Below, in pieces: positions 8,889 to 18,632 of a stretch of 64,000 nucleotides of DNA (position 1 is its first letter; each line of letters starts with the position of its first letter). The position numbers and the translations under genes are program-made. This DNA comes from Saccharibacillus qingshengii. GTDB lineage: Bacteria > Bacillota > Bacilli > Paenibacillales > Paenibacillaceae. The stretch is from NCBI RefSeq assembly GCF_013185195.1, contig NZ_JAAZWC010000017.1:1-64000 (forward strand). The letters run 5' to 3'. The notes under the pieces were generated by a model. It had not been told where the DNA came from and searched no databases. It worked only from the letters and a program-made list of their open reading frames with translations.

Positions 8889-11800
8889 ATGAATCAACCG
8901 CTTTATGGAATATGGTTGGGCGACGTCTTCTTCTGCTTCTCCGGCGAAACGTCGGAGCCGAAAGTGGACGCCTGGACCCGACAGGTGAGAAAATTGGATA
9001 TAAACGGCGAGAAGCCGTTCAGACAGGCGGCATTGAGACTGGCCGAGCTGCGCTGGCCGGGAGCTTCGTCGCGGCGGGGCCGCGGACGCGGCTTCGGCGG
9101 GCGCACGCTCGAAGGACTTGCGCTGCCGGCTTCCGCGGCATTTACGCTGCTGTCGGATTTTGATGAACGAAAATTTGCCGCCCAGGGATTTGCACCCGGA
9201 GCGGAATTGAGATATTGGAGTGCGGCGCAGCGTTTTGCGCGCGATCTGCTGGCGGCGGGCTGTTTTGCGCCGGGAGCAGATCCTTCGGCAAGAGTCAGTG
9301 CGCGCCGGGCCTCCGAACTTACCTTTACAGGAACATGGAAGCCGCTGCTCGAGCGCCCGGAAGACCGGGAACGGTTTGCCGCGCTTGCTGCGGCGATGCC
9401 TCCGGTCGGCCTGACGGCGCCGGGAGCAGCGGGAGCGGACGAAGAGTCGCCGCCGCTCGGCAGATCCAAGGAATTGGTGCTGCATTCGTTTCTGTCGGCC
9501 ATGATCGACGGCCAGATGCGGATTCTGCTGGGCAGCATGCGCAGTGCGCTGCCGCAGATGAAGCTTCCGTATCGCAGAGGCTATTCGCCGCTGGCTTCGC
9601 TGTGGTGGAACAGCCTGCTCGATCCCCAGCGGGAAACGAAAGTGCAGGGCGGTTCGGACGATGTCGAAACGCTGGAACTGCAGATTGCAGAGCTTGGCGG
9701 CGCCATTCCGGACAGTCTGGAACAGGGAGAGTCCGCCAGTGCCCAGCTTCGGCTCGGACTGCGGCTGGAACCGCGCATCCTGGATCCCGAGAGCGGAGAA
9801 GAAGAACGCTGGCGCCTGGCTTTCCGCGCGGAAGACGAACTGGAAGCCGGCGCTTCGCTGCCGGCTTCGGAGATCTGGCGCCTTGCGGAAGACGAACTGC
9901 TGCTGCGGGGCAGGGGGTACGCGCAGCCGAAGCGCCAACTGCTGAAGCTGCTGGTGGATGCCGCAAGGCTGGCGCCCCAGTTGGAAGAAGCGCTGCGGCG
10001 GCCGCATCCGGAAGAAGCCTGGCTCGGGGCGCAGGATATGTTCGATTTCCTGATGGCCGGCGTGCCGGCTCTTCGTACGGGCGGCGTACGGATCGAAATG
10101 CCTTCGCGCTTTACGAAGCGCGGACGCCGCGCCGCCGGAGTGAAGCTCAAAGCCCGGCTTGAACCCGGACGCAGCGGAGAAGGAACTCCGGCGCTCGGCA
10201 TCAAGCAGCTGGTCGAATTCGATCTGGAGGCCACGATCGGCGAGACGTCGATCGGCCTCGACGAACTGCGCCGAATCGCCGAAGACGGCGTACCGCTTGT
10301 GTTCCTGAACGGAGAATGGGTCGAAGTGGACGTGAAGGAAGTCCGTCAGGTCCTTCGTCTGCTCAAGAAACAGACGGTGCACGAGATGACGTTCGGCGAG
10401 CTGCTGAAGCTGTCGGCCTCCGAAGACGATTCGATCTGGAACGGGGTCGGCGTCTCGGGAATCGAAACGTACGGACTGCTCTACGATCTGCTGCGCGGAG
10501 GCGGCCGGGCTTCGGTAGAACGCGGTGTGCCGGAAGGGCTGAACGGAACGCTTCGTCCTTACCAGGAACGGGGCTACCGCTGGTTGTCGTCCATGCGCGA
10601 GATGGGATTCGGAGCCTGCCTGGCCGACGATATGGGGCTGGGCAAGACGGTGCAGGTGATCTCCTGCCTGCTGGACCATCCGCAGCCCGGACCCAAACTG
10701 ATCGTGTGTCCCACCTCGCTGCTCGGCAACTGGCAGCGGGAAATTCAGCGTTTTGCGCCGGAGTTCACGGTGCATGTGCATCACGGGACGCAGCGTTTGC
10801 GGGGCGAAGCATTTGAACGCTGCGTACGCGAACATGATATTATTCTTACCACGTATCCGCTGATCGGGCGCGACGTGGACGAGTTCCGCGGCTTGGTCTG
10901 GACTTCTGTCGTTTTGGACGAAGCCCAGTCGATCAAGAATTACGGGACGAAGCAGGCGCAGAATGTCATGAAGCTGAATTCGCCGCACCGGATAGCGGTG
11001 ACGGGAACCCCGGTCGAGAACCGGTTGGCCGAGCTGTGGTCGATCTTCCAGTTCATGAATCCCGGTTATTTGGGTTCCGCCGCTTCGTTTCGGCGCCGCT
11101 TCGGCGTCAACGCGCCGAATGTGCCGGAAGAAAGCGACAAGCTGCGGACGATGGTCGCGCCTTTCATGCTGCGCCGCCTCAAGAGCGATCCGGATATCCG
11201 GAAAGACCTGCCCGAGAAGATCGAGCTGAAATCGTACTGCGAACTGACGATCGAACAGGCGGCGATGTACCAGTCCGTCGTCGGCGAGCTGATGGAACGT
11301 GTCGAGAGCCGCGAAGCCAACAGCCGTACCGTCCGTCAGGGCATCGTTTTGTCGGCGCTGACCCGGCTCAAGCAGATTTGCGACCATCCGGCGCTGGTGA
11401 AAGAGCATACCGGCGGCTTCAAGGCCGAGAAGTCCGGCAAGTTGATGCAGCTGGTAGAGCTGCTCGACCGGATCCGCGACAATGGCGAATCGGTGCTGAT
11501 CTTTACCCAATATGTGCGGATGGGCAAGCTGCTGGCGGAGGAACTGAACCGCCGCTACGGCGAGGAACCGATGTTCCTGCACGGCGCGGTCAAAAAGGAA
11601 GAACGCGACCGGATGATCCGGACTTTCCAGGAAGGCGAAGGAGCCAGCGCATTTATTCTCTCGCTGAAAGCCGGCGGTCTCGGACTCAATTTGACACGAG
11701 CCAACCATGTCGTGCATTTCGACCGCTGGTGGAACCCGGCGGTCGAAAACCAGGCGACGGACCGCGTATTCCGGATCGGCCAGCAAAGAGGCGTTCAGGT

Positions 11801-11969
11801 ACATAAGCTGATCTGTCAGGGAACGCTTGAAGAACGGATCGACGAGATGATCGAGAACAAGAAGACGCTGGCCGAACGGGTTACCGGAACCGGCGAACGC
11901 TGGCTGACGGAGATGTCCAACGAGGAGCTGCGCACGCTTGTTTCCCTGCAGGGAGAGCGGATCGAGTAA
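8889..11969 (+). CDS. SNF2-family DEAD/DEAH helicase-like ATPase
   Basis: A 1026-residue Swi2/Snf2 ATPase like Bacillus YwqA. Residues 1-500 are the bacterial SNF2-associated N region; the ATPase core follows with Walker A Lys586 (DDMGLGKTVQ), DEAQ at about 677-680, the PVENRLAELWSIF segment, and a helicase C domain ending in GLGLNLTRANHVVHFDRWWNPAVENQATDRVFRIGQ. Such proteins translocate on DNA or remodel DNA-bound complexes such as stalled RNA polymerase. The start at 8889 was chosen because GGGGGA is 6 nt upstream and the open frame before it has no family match. A gene of unknown function follows 73 nt later. Confidence 0.9.
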   Translation: MNQPLYGIWLGDVFFCFSGETSEPKVDAWTRQVRKLDINGEKPFRQAALRLAELRWPGASSRRGRGRGFGGRTLEGLALPASAAFTLLSDFDERKFAAQGFAPGAELRYWSAAQRFARDLLAAGCFAPGADPSARVSARRASELTFTGTWKPLLERPEDRERFAALAAAMPPVGLTAPGAAGADEESPPLGRSKELVLHSFLSAMIDGQMRILLGSMRSALPQMKLPYRRGYSPLASLWWNSLLDPQRETKVQGGSDDVETLELQIAELGGAIPDSLEQGESASAQLRLGLRLEPRILDPESGEEERWRLAFRAEDELEAGASLPASEIWRLAEDELLLRGRGYAQPKRQLLKLLVDAARLAPQLEEALRRPHPEEAWLGAQDMFDFLMAGVPALRTGGVRIEMPSRFTKRGRRAAGVKLKARLEPGRSGEGTPALGIKQLVEFDLEATIGETSIGLDELRRIAEDGVPLVFLNGEWVEVDVKEVRQVLRLLKKQTVHEMTFGELLKLSASEDDSIWNGVGVSGIETYGLLYDLLRGGGRASVERGVPEGLNGTLRPYQERGYRWLSSMREMGFGACLADDMGLGKTVQVISCLLDHPQPGPKLIVCPTSLLGNWQREIQRFAPEFTVHVHHGTQRLRGEAFERCVREHDIILTTYPLIGRDVDEFRGLVWTSVVLDEAQSIKNYGTKQAQNVMKLNSPHRIAVTGTPVENRLAELWSIFQFMNPGYLGSAASFRRRFGVNAPNVPEESDKLRTMVAPFMLRRLKSDPDIRKDLPEKIELKSYCELTIEQAAMYQSVVGELMERVESREANSRTVRQGIVLSALTRLKQICDHPALVKEHTGGFKAEKSGKLMQLVELLDRIRDNGESVLIFTQYVRMGKLLAEELNRRYGEEPMFLHGAVKKEERDRMIRTFQEGEGASAFILSLKAGGLGLNLTRANHVVHFDRWWNPAVENQATDRVFRIGQQRGVQVHKLICQGTLEERIDEMIENKKTLAERVTGTGERWLTEMSNEELRTLVSLQGERIE

Positions 11970-12042
11970 ACGCCGGAAGGCGACCGGGATGCGAAAAGCC
12001 ATCAGGCTCTGCGCATACCCGGCGAAGAGGGGTTATATAGAG

Positions 12043-12879
12043 ATGAACAGCGTGTACGTAGTACAATTGGAAGCGAAGCCGGGTCTGCTGGCTGCCGTGG
12101 TCGAAGAAGACCGGCAGGAAGGCGGCCGGGATTCCCGCCGAATCGAGATTGCGCTGCATACGGCTTCGCCCAAGCAGCGTGCGCAGTGGCGCAGGCTTGC
12201 CGGATACTCGGCGCTTGGTCTGCATCGTCTGATTGAGGAGCAGGCTTCGCTTACGGTATCCTGGCCGGCCCGGACGGGCGGCGCTGCGGCGGAAAATCGT
12301 CCGGACGGACCGGAATCCGCGGAACATTCCGGCAGTCCAAGAGCGGACCATGCCGAAGGCACGACGGCTGCCGCCGCTGCTTCGAAGCCGGCTTCGCTGT
12401 CCGTGCGGACAGAGCTTGCGTTCGACGGCGGCGAAGCCGAATGGGAGCTTGCGGCCGATCCGCTGCCGAATGAACCGGCCGCTTGGACCGTGCTCCAAGC
12501 GGCCGCGGAAGCGGTTCGCGTGAACCTGGCTTTCGGCTTGACGCTGGCCGGCGTCGATCCCGGCGAATTGGCCGGCGAAGCGCTGGAAGGCTGGAGCGCC
12601 GATTGGGAGGCGGAGAGCGACGAAGCGGCGGAAGGCAAAGCGGCGCCGCGCGCCGCAGCGGAAGGCGGCGGCCGGGAAATCGCCGACTGGATCGCTTCGG
12701 CGGCGGAGAAAGGTCTGCTGCACGAGCATGGGCGGCTGCCGGAGGAACCTCCGGCGGCTTCCGCGGGCGGCGAATTCCGTCTGCCGCCGTGCGACTTCTC
12801 GCTGCTGCCGGATTCCGCTCCTGCGGAATTGGCGCTTGCGGAACTGCGGCGCGCCATGCGCGCCCGATACGGCAGCTAG
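12043..12879 (+). CDS. Unknown protein downstream of the SNF2 ATPase
   Basis: A 278-residue, Ala/Glu-rich protein I do not recognise. The N-terminal 70 residues look folded (MNSVYVVQLEAKPGLL..., ...ARWRRLAGYSALGLHRL style), followed by an Ala/Pro/Ser-rich linker (about 80-120), a middle folded part and a second acidic linker before the C-terminus. It lies 73 nt after the helicase with only a loose GAGG upstream, so co-transcription is likely. In related bacteria SNF2 genes are often beside SWIM zinc-finger genes, but no CxC...CxH pattern is present here, so it is not that partner. Confidence 0.6.
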   Translation: MNSVYVVQLEAKPGLLAAVVEEDRQEGGRDSRRIEIALHTASPKQRAQWRRLAGYSALGLHRLIEEQASLTVSWPARTGGAAAENRPDGPESAEHSGSPRADHAEGTTAAAAASKPASLSVRTELAFDGGEAEWELAADPLPNEPAAWTVLQAAAEAVRVNLAFGLTLAGVDPGELAGEALEGWSADWEAESDEAAEGKAAPRAAAEGGGREIADWIASAAEKGLLHEHGRLPEEPPAASAGGEFRLPPCDFSLLPDSAPAELALAELRRAMRARYGS

Positions 12880-12974
12880 AATGTGAAGCCCGTCCGTATA
12901 AGGCACGGGCCCATCCCGGAATAAATGGAACATTGAGAGTGAAATCCATGTGCAGGCAGCAGGGAGGAATCAGC

Positions 12975-13781
12975 ATGAGCAAACGTAAAGCGGCGAAATG
13001 GGGATCGGTGGTGCTCAGCGCCGCATTGGCTGCAGGCATCTTGAGTGCCTGCGGCGCGGCGGGAGCTTCGGACGAGAAAAATCAGGAAGTAAAAGCTCCT
13101 GCAGGCGGCGAAACGGCGGCGGCGCCCAGTCCGTTTGCCGCCGATTCGATTCAGGCGACGGTCGAGCAGAAGGACGGCAAGAATGTCGTGACGAATCCGG
13201 ATTCGATCCATGTCGTGGCCAACAAGCAGCGTTATCTGCCGGAAGGCTATGCGCCGTCCGATCTGGTTGTACCGAAAGTGGAATTCTCTTTTGGGGGGAC
13301 GGAAGAGAAAAGCCATCTTCGCAAAGAAGCCGCCTCCGCGCTGGAACAGCTCTTTGCGGCAGCGGAAGAAGAGGATATCAAGCTTTACGCCGTATCCGGC
13401 TATCGGTCCTACACCCGTCAGAAAGCGATCTACGCCAATAATGTGGCGACGCGCGGCGAAGCGGAGACGGCGAAGGTCAGCGCGGCTCCGGGAACGAGTG
13501 AGCACCAGACCGGGCTTGCGATGGACGTTTCCGCGCTCAGCGTCAACAATTTGCTGGAACAGTCTTTCGGCGAAACGGAGGAAGGGCGCTGGCTGGCGGA
13601 TCATGCGCAGGAGTACGGCTTTATCGTGCATTATCTAAAAGGCAAAGAAGCGGTCACCGGCTATACGTACGAACCTTGGCATATTCGTTATGTCGGCAAG
13701 GAACTGGCGGCGGCCGTGCATGCGAGCGGACTTTCGCTCGAAGAGTATCTCGACGAGAGCAACCTGAAGGGCGGCAGCTAA
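12975..13781 (+). CDS. VanY-like D,D-carboxypeptidase lipoprotein
   Basis: A 268-residue M15B-family peptidase. A signal peptide ends in a lipobox (ILSAC, lipid-modified Cys26), so the enzyme is anchored outside the membrane. Zinc ligands His177 (SEHQTGLAMDV), Asp184 and His236 (EPWHIRYVG) are present. The family removes the terminal D-Ala from peptidoglycan precursors or muropeptides; in VanA-type strains it helps vancomycin resistance, but alone it is usually a housekeeping cell-wall enzyme. GGAGG precedes the ATG. Residues 30-60 are a flexible linker. Confidence 0.88.
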   Translation: MSKRKAAKWGSVVLSAALAAGILSACGAAGASDEKNQEVKAPAGGETAAAPSPFAADSIQATVEQKDGKNVVTNPDSIHVVANKQRYLPEGYAPSDLVVPKVEFSFGGTEEKSHLRKEAASALEQLFAAAEEEDIKLYAVSGYRSYTRQKAIYANNVATRGEAETAKVSAAPGTSEHQTGLAMDVSALSVNNLLEQSFGETEEGRWLADHAQEYGFIVHYLKGKEAVTGYTYEPWHIRYVGKELAAAVHASGLSLEEYLDESNLKGGS

Positions 13782-13809
13782 ACGGCGGACGCCCTTCCTG
13801 CGCAAATTG

Positions 13810-13861
13810 AAAAAGACGCAAAAAGGAACTTCGCAGCGAAGCTCCTTTTTGCGTCTTTTTT
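13810..13861. terminator. Bidirectional terminator
   Basis: Long inverted repeat with outer arms AAAAAGACGC and GCGTCTTTTT and inner AAAAAGGA/TCCTTTTT, one mismatch, followed by Ts. It lies between convergent genes. Confidence 0.8.
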
Positions 13862-13911
13862 CAGTGGATCGAGCCGAAGTTTCCTTGTTCCGCCTTGGAT
13901 CCGAATCTCGC

Positions 13912-14763
13912 TCAATTCTCGCGCCGCTCCCGCCGCTCGTCTTCTTCGCTGAGGGAGAGCACTTCGCTGCGCAGGGTCAGCATTTTGCGGTCCAGCTCTC
14001 CGGCGGCACCGGCCGCGGAAGACAGCTCGTGTTTGAGATGTTCCGGGACGCGGCGGTCGTATTTGTACAGCAGGATATGCTCCAGGCTGGCCCAAAAATC
14101 CATCGCCAGCGTGCGCATCTGCAGTTCCACCCGGACCCGGCAGATCTGCCCTTTTACGGAGACGGGAACGGAGAGCAGCACATGGAGACTGCGGTAACCG
14201 TTCGGCTTCGGTTCCATGATATAGTCCCGAATCCACAAAATGCGCAGGTCGGGATTGCGCCCGATCCGCTCGAGCAGCAGATAGATATCGGTTACGAAAG
14301 CGAATACGATCCGCATCCCCGCAATATCGTGTATACGGTCCGCCGCCTCCTGGGCAAGAGGTTCGACGTCCAGACGCGAAAGTTTGCCCAGAATGCTTGA
14401 AGGCTCCTTGATTCTTGTCTTGATATGTTCGATAGGACTGAAGCCTTCGGCACTTTTCCATTCGAGGCGCACGGCTTCGATCTCTTTGCGCAGATCCTGA
14501 AGCGCACGGTGATAGAGGTCGGGAGGACGCACCCAGTGTCCGTCCGGGAACAGTCGGTCGTCACCGGGTGCGCAGGCGGCTTCTCTGAGCGCGTCGCATT
14601 CGCCCGGATCGGGAGGCGACTCGAATGAAGGCGCTTCCAACGGTTCCTGAGGCATGGACTCAGGCTGGTTATTTGTGCGGCTGCGAGAAGACGGCAGACC
14701 GTTTTTGGGAAAATCGGTACTTGGGTCTTGCGAATTTCGGGCTTGCGAATGCGTGTTGGACAT
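13912..14763 (-). CDS. Small alarmone synthetase (RelA/SpoT domain)
   Basis: A 283-residue (p)ppGpp synthetase. The RelA/SpoT nucleotidyltransferase core covers about residues 95-250, with IKTRIKEPSSILGKL, the DIAGMRIV strand, KPNGYRSLHVLL and VELQMRTLAMDFWASLEH motifs. It would transfer pyrophosphate from ATP to GDP or GTP in the stringent response; there is no HD hydrolase domain. The core is YjbM/YwaC (RelQ/RelP)-like, but an extra 85-residue Ser/Pro/Glu-rich N-terminus precedes it, unlike the usual 210-residue proteins. AGGAGA sits 6 nt before the ATG. Confidence 0.88.
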   Translation of the reverse strand: MSNTHSQARNSQDPSTDFPKNGLPSSRSRTNNQPESMPQEPLEAPSFESPPDPGECDALREAACAPGDDRLFPDGHWVRPPDLYHRALQDLRKEIEAVRLEWKSAEGFSPIEHIKTRIKEPSSILGKLSRLDVEPLAQEAADRIHDIAGMRIVFAFVTDIYLLLERIGRNPDLRILWIRDYIMEPKPNGYRSLHVLLSVPVSVKGQICRVRVELQMRTLAMDFWASLEHILLYKYDRRVPEHLKHELSSAAGAAGELDRKMLTLRSEVLSLSEEDERRERREN

Positions 14764-15123
14764 GATCTTCTCCTGATCTTGAACTTGGATTGTAGGAATG
14801 GCCTATCTATTGTAAACTGACAAACATAGAGACACAAATAGAAATACAAATAGAAACACAAATAAAGACACGATTGCCGCGAACGGCAGAGGCACGGGCC
14901 TGGGTGCGGCTTGAAAGCCAGACCGATGCACAAGTCCGCTTTATTCTTGTAACCGGAAGAGCGGGTGATCGAATCCCGGAGCCGAAGATTGCTTTGCGAA
15001 TCGGGTTAGGAAGCCGGTTTTTCGCTTGGCGGCGCAAATCGTGTAGAATAAAGGGATGAGCGCGCGGCGCAAAGGTTTTCCACACGAAAATCTGCGCCGG
15101 TCGGGACAGAGGAGGAGACGAAC
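14764..15123. promoter_or_regulatory. 360-bp divergent gap with 12-bp tandem repeats
   Basis: The gap between the alarmone synthetase and the zinc-ribbon gene. It contains tandem repeats (14832-14867) and a possible TAGAAT -10 box at 15044-15049 for the rightward gene. I see no gene in it. Confidence 0.5.
14832..14867. repeat. Three tandem 12-bp repeats
   Basis: ACACAAATAGAA, ATACAAATAGAA and ACACAAATAAAG stand head to tail, with a further partial unit (ACAC) after them. They lie 69-104 bp upstream of the alarmone synthetase start. Confidence 0.75.
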
Positions 15124-16314
15124 TTGGATTTTTTGCAGCGGATCAAGGACGGCGCGGGACGGGCTTCCGAACGCGCCCAGAGCGCGGTGGAGATCGGCCG
15201 GTTGAACAGCCATATCTCGGATATTCAGCGTGAGATCGAAGTACACTATCTGCGTATAGGACAGGTACTTTATGAAAATTACAGCAATCGCGATACGGCG
15301 CCGGCCGAAGAGGAAATTTCGGAACTGTGTACCGCCTGCGACCTGCTGAGCGAAGAAATCAAAGAGATGCGTGTCCGGATTGCGGAACTTCGGGGCGAAC
15401 AGCTCTGTGCGTGCGGAGCCCGCGTAGATGCCGATGTTCCGGAGTGCCCGCACTGCGGACGCCGTTTGCAGCCTGCATCCGTTGAAGCCGGCACTGCGGT
15501 TCCCGCGCCGCAGGTTCGTCTGGAGAAACCGACTCCCGTCGAAACGAAGGTCGAAGCGGAACAGGTGCACGACTTGGTCGACGATCCGGATTTCGGCCTC
15601 GAAGAAGATGACCCGATCGAAGAACCTGCCGCGTATGCGTTTGATGAACCGGAAGAGCCGATTGAAGAGCAGCGGACAGCGAAGGACGCTTCGGATCGGC
15701 GGCCTCCGGCTGCTGAACGGGAGCTTCGCGCATTCCCGTCGGTCGAACAAGATTCGATGTATGACGAAGACGAGCAGTTCGAAACCAAGCGCTTCGACCT
15801 GGGCGAGGCGGAAGAATACATCCGGGAAGACCGGGACGAAGACGAAGATTTGCGGTCTGGAGAGTCTTCTGCCGAAGAGGTGCGCACTTACGATCCGGCT
15901 GCGCGAGCCGGCGAGAGCGCCCAGCAGCGCGAAGAACGCCAGCGGCGGGAACTGCGCGAGATCCGGGCCGAAGAACGCCGCCGGATGAAGGAAGGGCAGG
16001 AGCCGTCCTTGTCGGCCTCGCCTGCGGGACCTGCCGGTCCGGAACCCGAGGAACCGGAAGCGGGACCGGCGTATGATGCCGAATACGAACGCCGCCAGCG
16101 GGAGAGGATCGAACGCGAGAAAGAACGCCAGGACGAACTGGACCGCCTGATCGCTTCTTGGAACGGCGGATCGGAATATGCGGCGGACGAAGCCGGTGCG
16201 GAACCGATTATTGTGCGCCGTCCGGTCGGGGAAGTCGTCCGCTGCCAAGTATGCGGAAGCGGTCTGCCGAAAGGCTCGAAGTGGTGCCCGCACTGCGCAT
16301 CGGAACAGATCTGA
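15124..16314 (+). CDS. Double zinc-ribbon protein with acidic linker
   Basis: A 396-residue protein of unknown function. Residues 1-90 are mostly helical (coiled-coil-like), then a zinc ribbon (CACGARVDADVPECPHCGRR, about 96-115), a very acidic, charged linker rich in Glu, Asp and Arg (about 150-365), and a C-terminal zinc ribbon (CQVCGSGLPKGSKWCPHC, about 374-392). Such ends usually mediate protein contacts. The start is TTG, supported by GAGGAGG 8 nt upstream. No export signal is seen. Confidence 0.65.
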   Translation: MDFLQRIKDGAGRASERAQSAVEIGRLNSHISDIQREIEVHYLRIGQVLYENYSNRDTAPAEEEISELCTACDLLSEEIKEMRVRIAELRGEQLCACGARVDADVPECPHCGRRLQPASVEAGTAVPAPQVRLEKPTPVETKVEAEQVHDLVDDPDFGLEEDDPIEEPAAYAFDEPEEPIEEQRTAKDASDRRPPAAERELRAFPSVEQDSMYDEDEQFETKRFDLGEAEEYIREDRDEDEDLRSGESSAEEVRTYDPAARAGESAQQREERQRRELREIRAEERRRMKEGQEPSLSASPAGPAGPEPEEPEAGPAYDAEYERRQRERIEREKERQDELDRLIASWNGGSEYAADEAGAEPIIVRRPVGEVVRCQVCGSGLPKGSKWCPHCASEQI

Positions 16315-16492
16315 ATCGTTCTTTTTCCTTTTCATAGCGATCTGCGATCCTCTGTCCTTTCCGGGCAGGGGGTCGGTTTTGTTCCGAATATTCGTCAGGA
16401 TGCAACGTTTTGCCGATTGAACCGTAAAGAAAAGAGAGATGTGAAAAACGATTCAAACTTGGATATACGTCTTGAAGAAAGGATGAACGACT

Positions 16493-16798
16493 ATGGAATG
16501 TATCGTACACTTTGAAGTAATGCATGGAGATGAGCCGAAGCTGTTGAGAGGTTTGATCCTGCTTGGCAAGGATGAGCGTCCCGGAGAAGAGAAATTCGTC
16601 AAAATGTTTGCCCGTATGGGATACAATGTGCGTCTCGACGACGCGGAAGAACTGATCTTCAAGCCTACCGACCCTTCGGCCAACTATCGTTGGCTTCGGA
16701 TTCGCGAGCTGGATTCGGGTCAAGAGAAAGGCTCCGAGGATCACGAACTGAACTCGATCGTAGCCAATCTGCTGCCGAACCGCAACCGCCCGATCTAA
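16493..16798 (+). CDS. Small protein of unknown function
   Basis: A 101-residue soluble protein (MECIVHFEVMHGDEPKLLRG...). It is compact with mixed charge and no membrane segment or signal. AAAGGATG lies about 8 nt before the ATG. A terminator follows directly, so it is a single-gene unit. I do not recognise the family. Confidence 0.6.
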   Translation: MECIVHFEVMHGDEPKLLRGLILLGKDERPGEEKFVKMFARMGYNVRLDDAEELIFKPTDPSANYRWLRIRELDSGQEKGSEDHELNSIVANLLPNRNRPI

Positions 16799-16835
16799 CC
16801 GCTTTCTCCGGCCGAACGGTCTCACAGACGTACGC

Positions 16836-16882
16836 AAACAGCCCCGATCTAACGCTCATGCGAGCGCCAAACGGGGCTGTTT
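16836..16882. terminator. Bidirectional terminator
   Basis: Arms AAACAGCCCCG (16836-16846) and CGGGGCTGTTT (16872-16882) with an inner CGCT/AGCG pairing. It sits between convergent genes. Confidence 0.7.
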
Positions 16883-16900
16883 CGTATGTGCCGATCGGGC

Positions 16901-17386
16901 TTAGAGTCCCGCTTGAGCCGGGGCAAGCTCCGACGTGCAGTGCGGGCAGCGGCTGGCTTTGGCCGAGATCTCGCTCAGGCAGTGCGGGCATTCCCGGGTC
17001 GCTTTCTCGGGTGCCGGCTTGTCGTGTTCTTTGCGCTTCAGCATGTTGATGCCTTTGACGAGCAGGAAAATACAGAAAGCGACGATAAGAAAATCGATCA
17101 CGTTGTTGATGAATTGTCCGTAGGCGATGACCGCGGCGCCGGCCTGCTGGGCCTGGGCCAACGTACGGACCGCCGAGCCGTCGGCCAGTACGATGTCGGG
17201 ATCGAGATTGTAGAACAGATCGGCGAAGTCGACACCGCCCAGCAGTTTGCCGATCGGAGGCATGATGATGTCGTTGACGAGCGAAGTGACGATCTTGCCG
17301 AACGCCGCCCCGATAATGACGCCGACCGCAAGATCGATCACACTGCCGCGCATGGCAAACTCTTTGAATTCCTTGATGATTCCCAT
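16901..17386 (-). CDS. mscL: Large-conductance mechanosensitive channel with zinc ribbon
   Basis: A 161-residue MscL. The N-terminal helix and TM1 ([33 protein letters not shown]) and TM2 (about 88-112) are canonical. It opens at near-lytic membrane tension to release solutes during osmotic downshock. After the usual cytoplasmic helix the protein adds a zinc ribbon (Cys133, Cys136, Cys147, Cys150), absent from E. coli MscL. GGGAGGA is 6 nt before the ATG. It is a single-gene unit. Confidence 0.95.
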   Translation of the reverse strand: MGIIKEFKEFAMRGSVIDLAVGVIIGAAFGKIVTSLVNDIIMPPIGKLLGGVDFADLFYNLDPDIVLADGSAVRTLAQAQQAGAAVIAYGQFINNVIDFLIVAFCIFLLVKGINMLKRKEHDKPAPEKATRECPHCLSEISAKASRCPHCTSELAPAQAGL

Positions 17387-17504
17387 ACTTTTCCTCCCAT
17401 TGAATGAAATGTCGGTCCCGCGCGTTCGGATGATGGACGGGCAGTTAGGTAGTTCTCGCGCGTATTAAACGGTTTTTACCATTGTACATCAGATTCCCGT
17501 TTGA

Positions 17505-18569
<1,065 letters not shown>

Positions 18570-18632
18570 GTCGGCTCGGGAGTGAGCGGCATTGACAAAG
18601 ATAAACAGAGATTAGGGGAGGAATTACGTGTT

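Noticed and set aside
8859-12002. 1047-codon minus-strand open frame opposite the SNF2 gene
   Set aside because: Antisense shadow caused by high GC; no ribosome site and no domain, whereas the plus frame has the full helicase motif set.
14941-16335. 464-codon minus-strand frame opposite the zinc-ribbon gene
   Set aside because: Phe/Arg-rich shadow of Glu/Arg codons.
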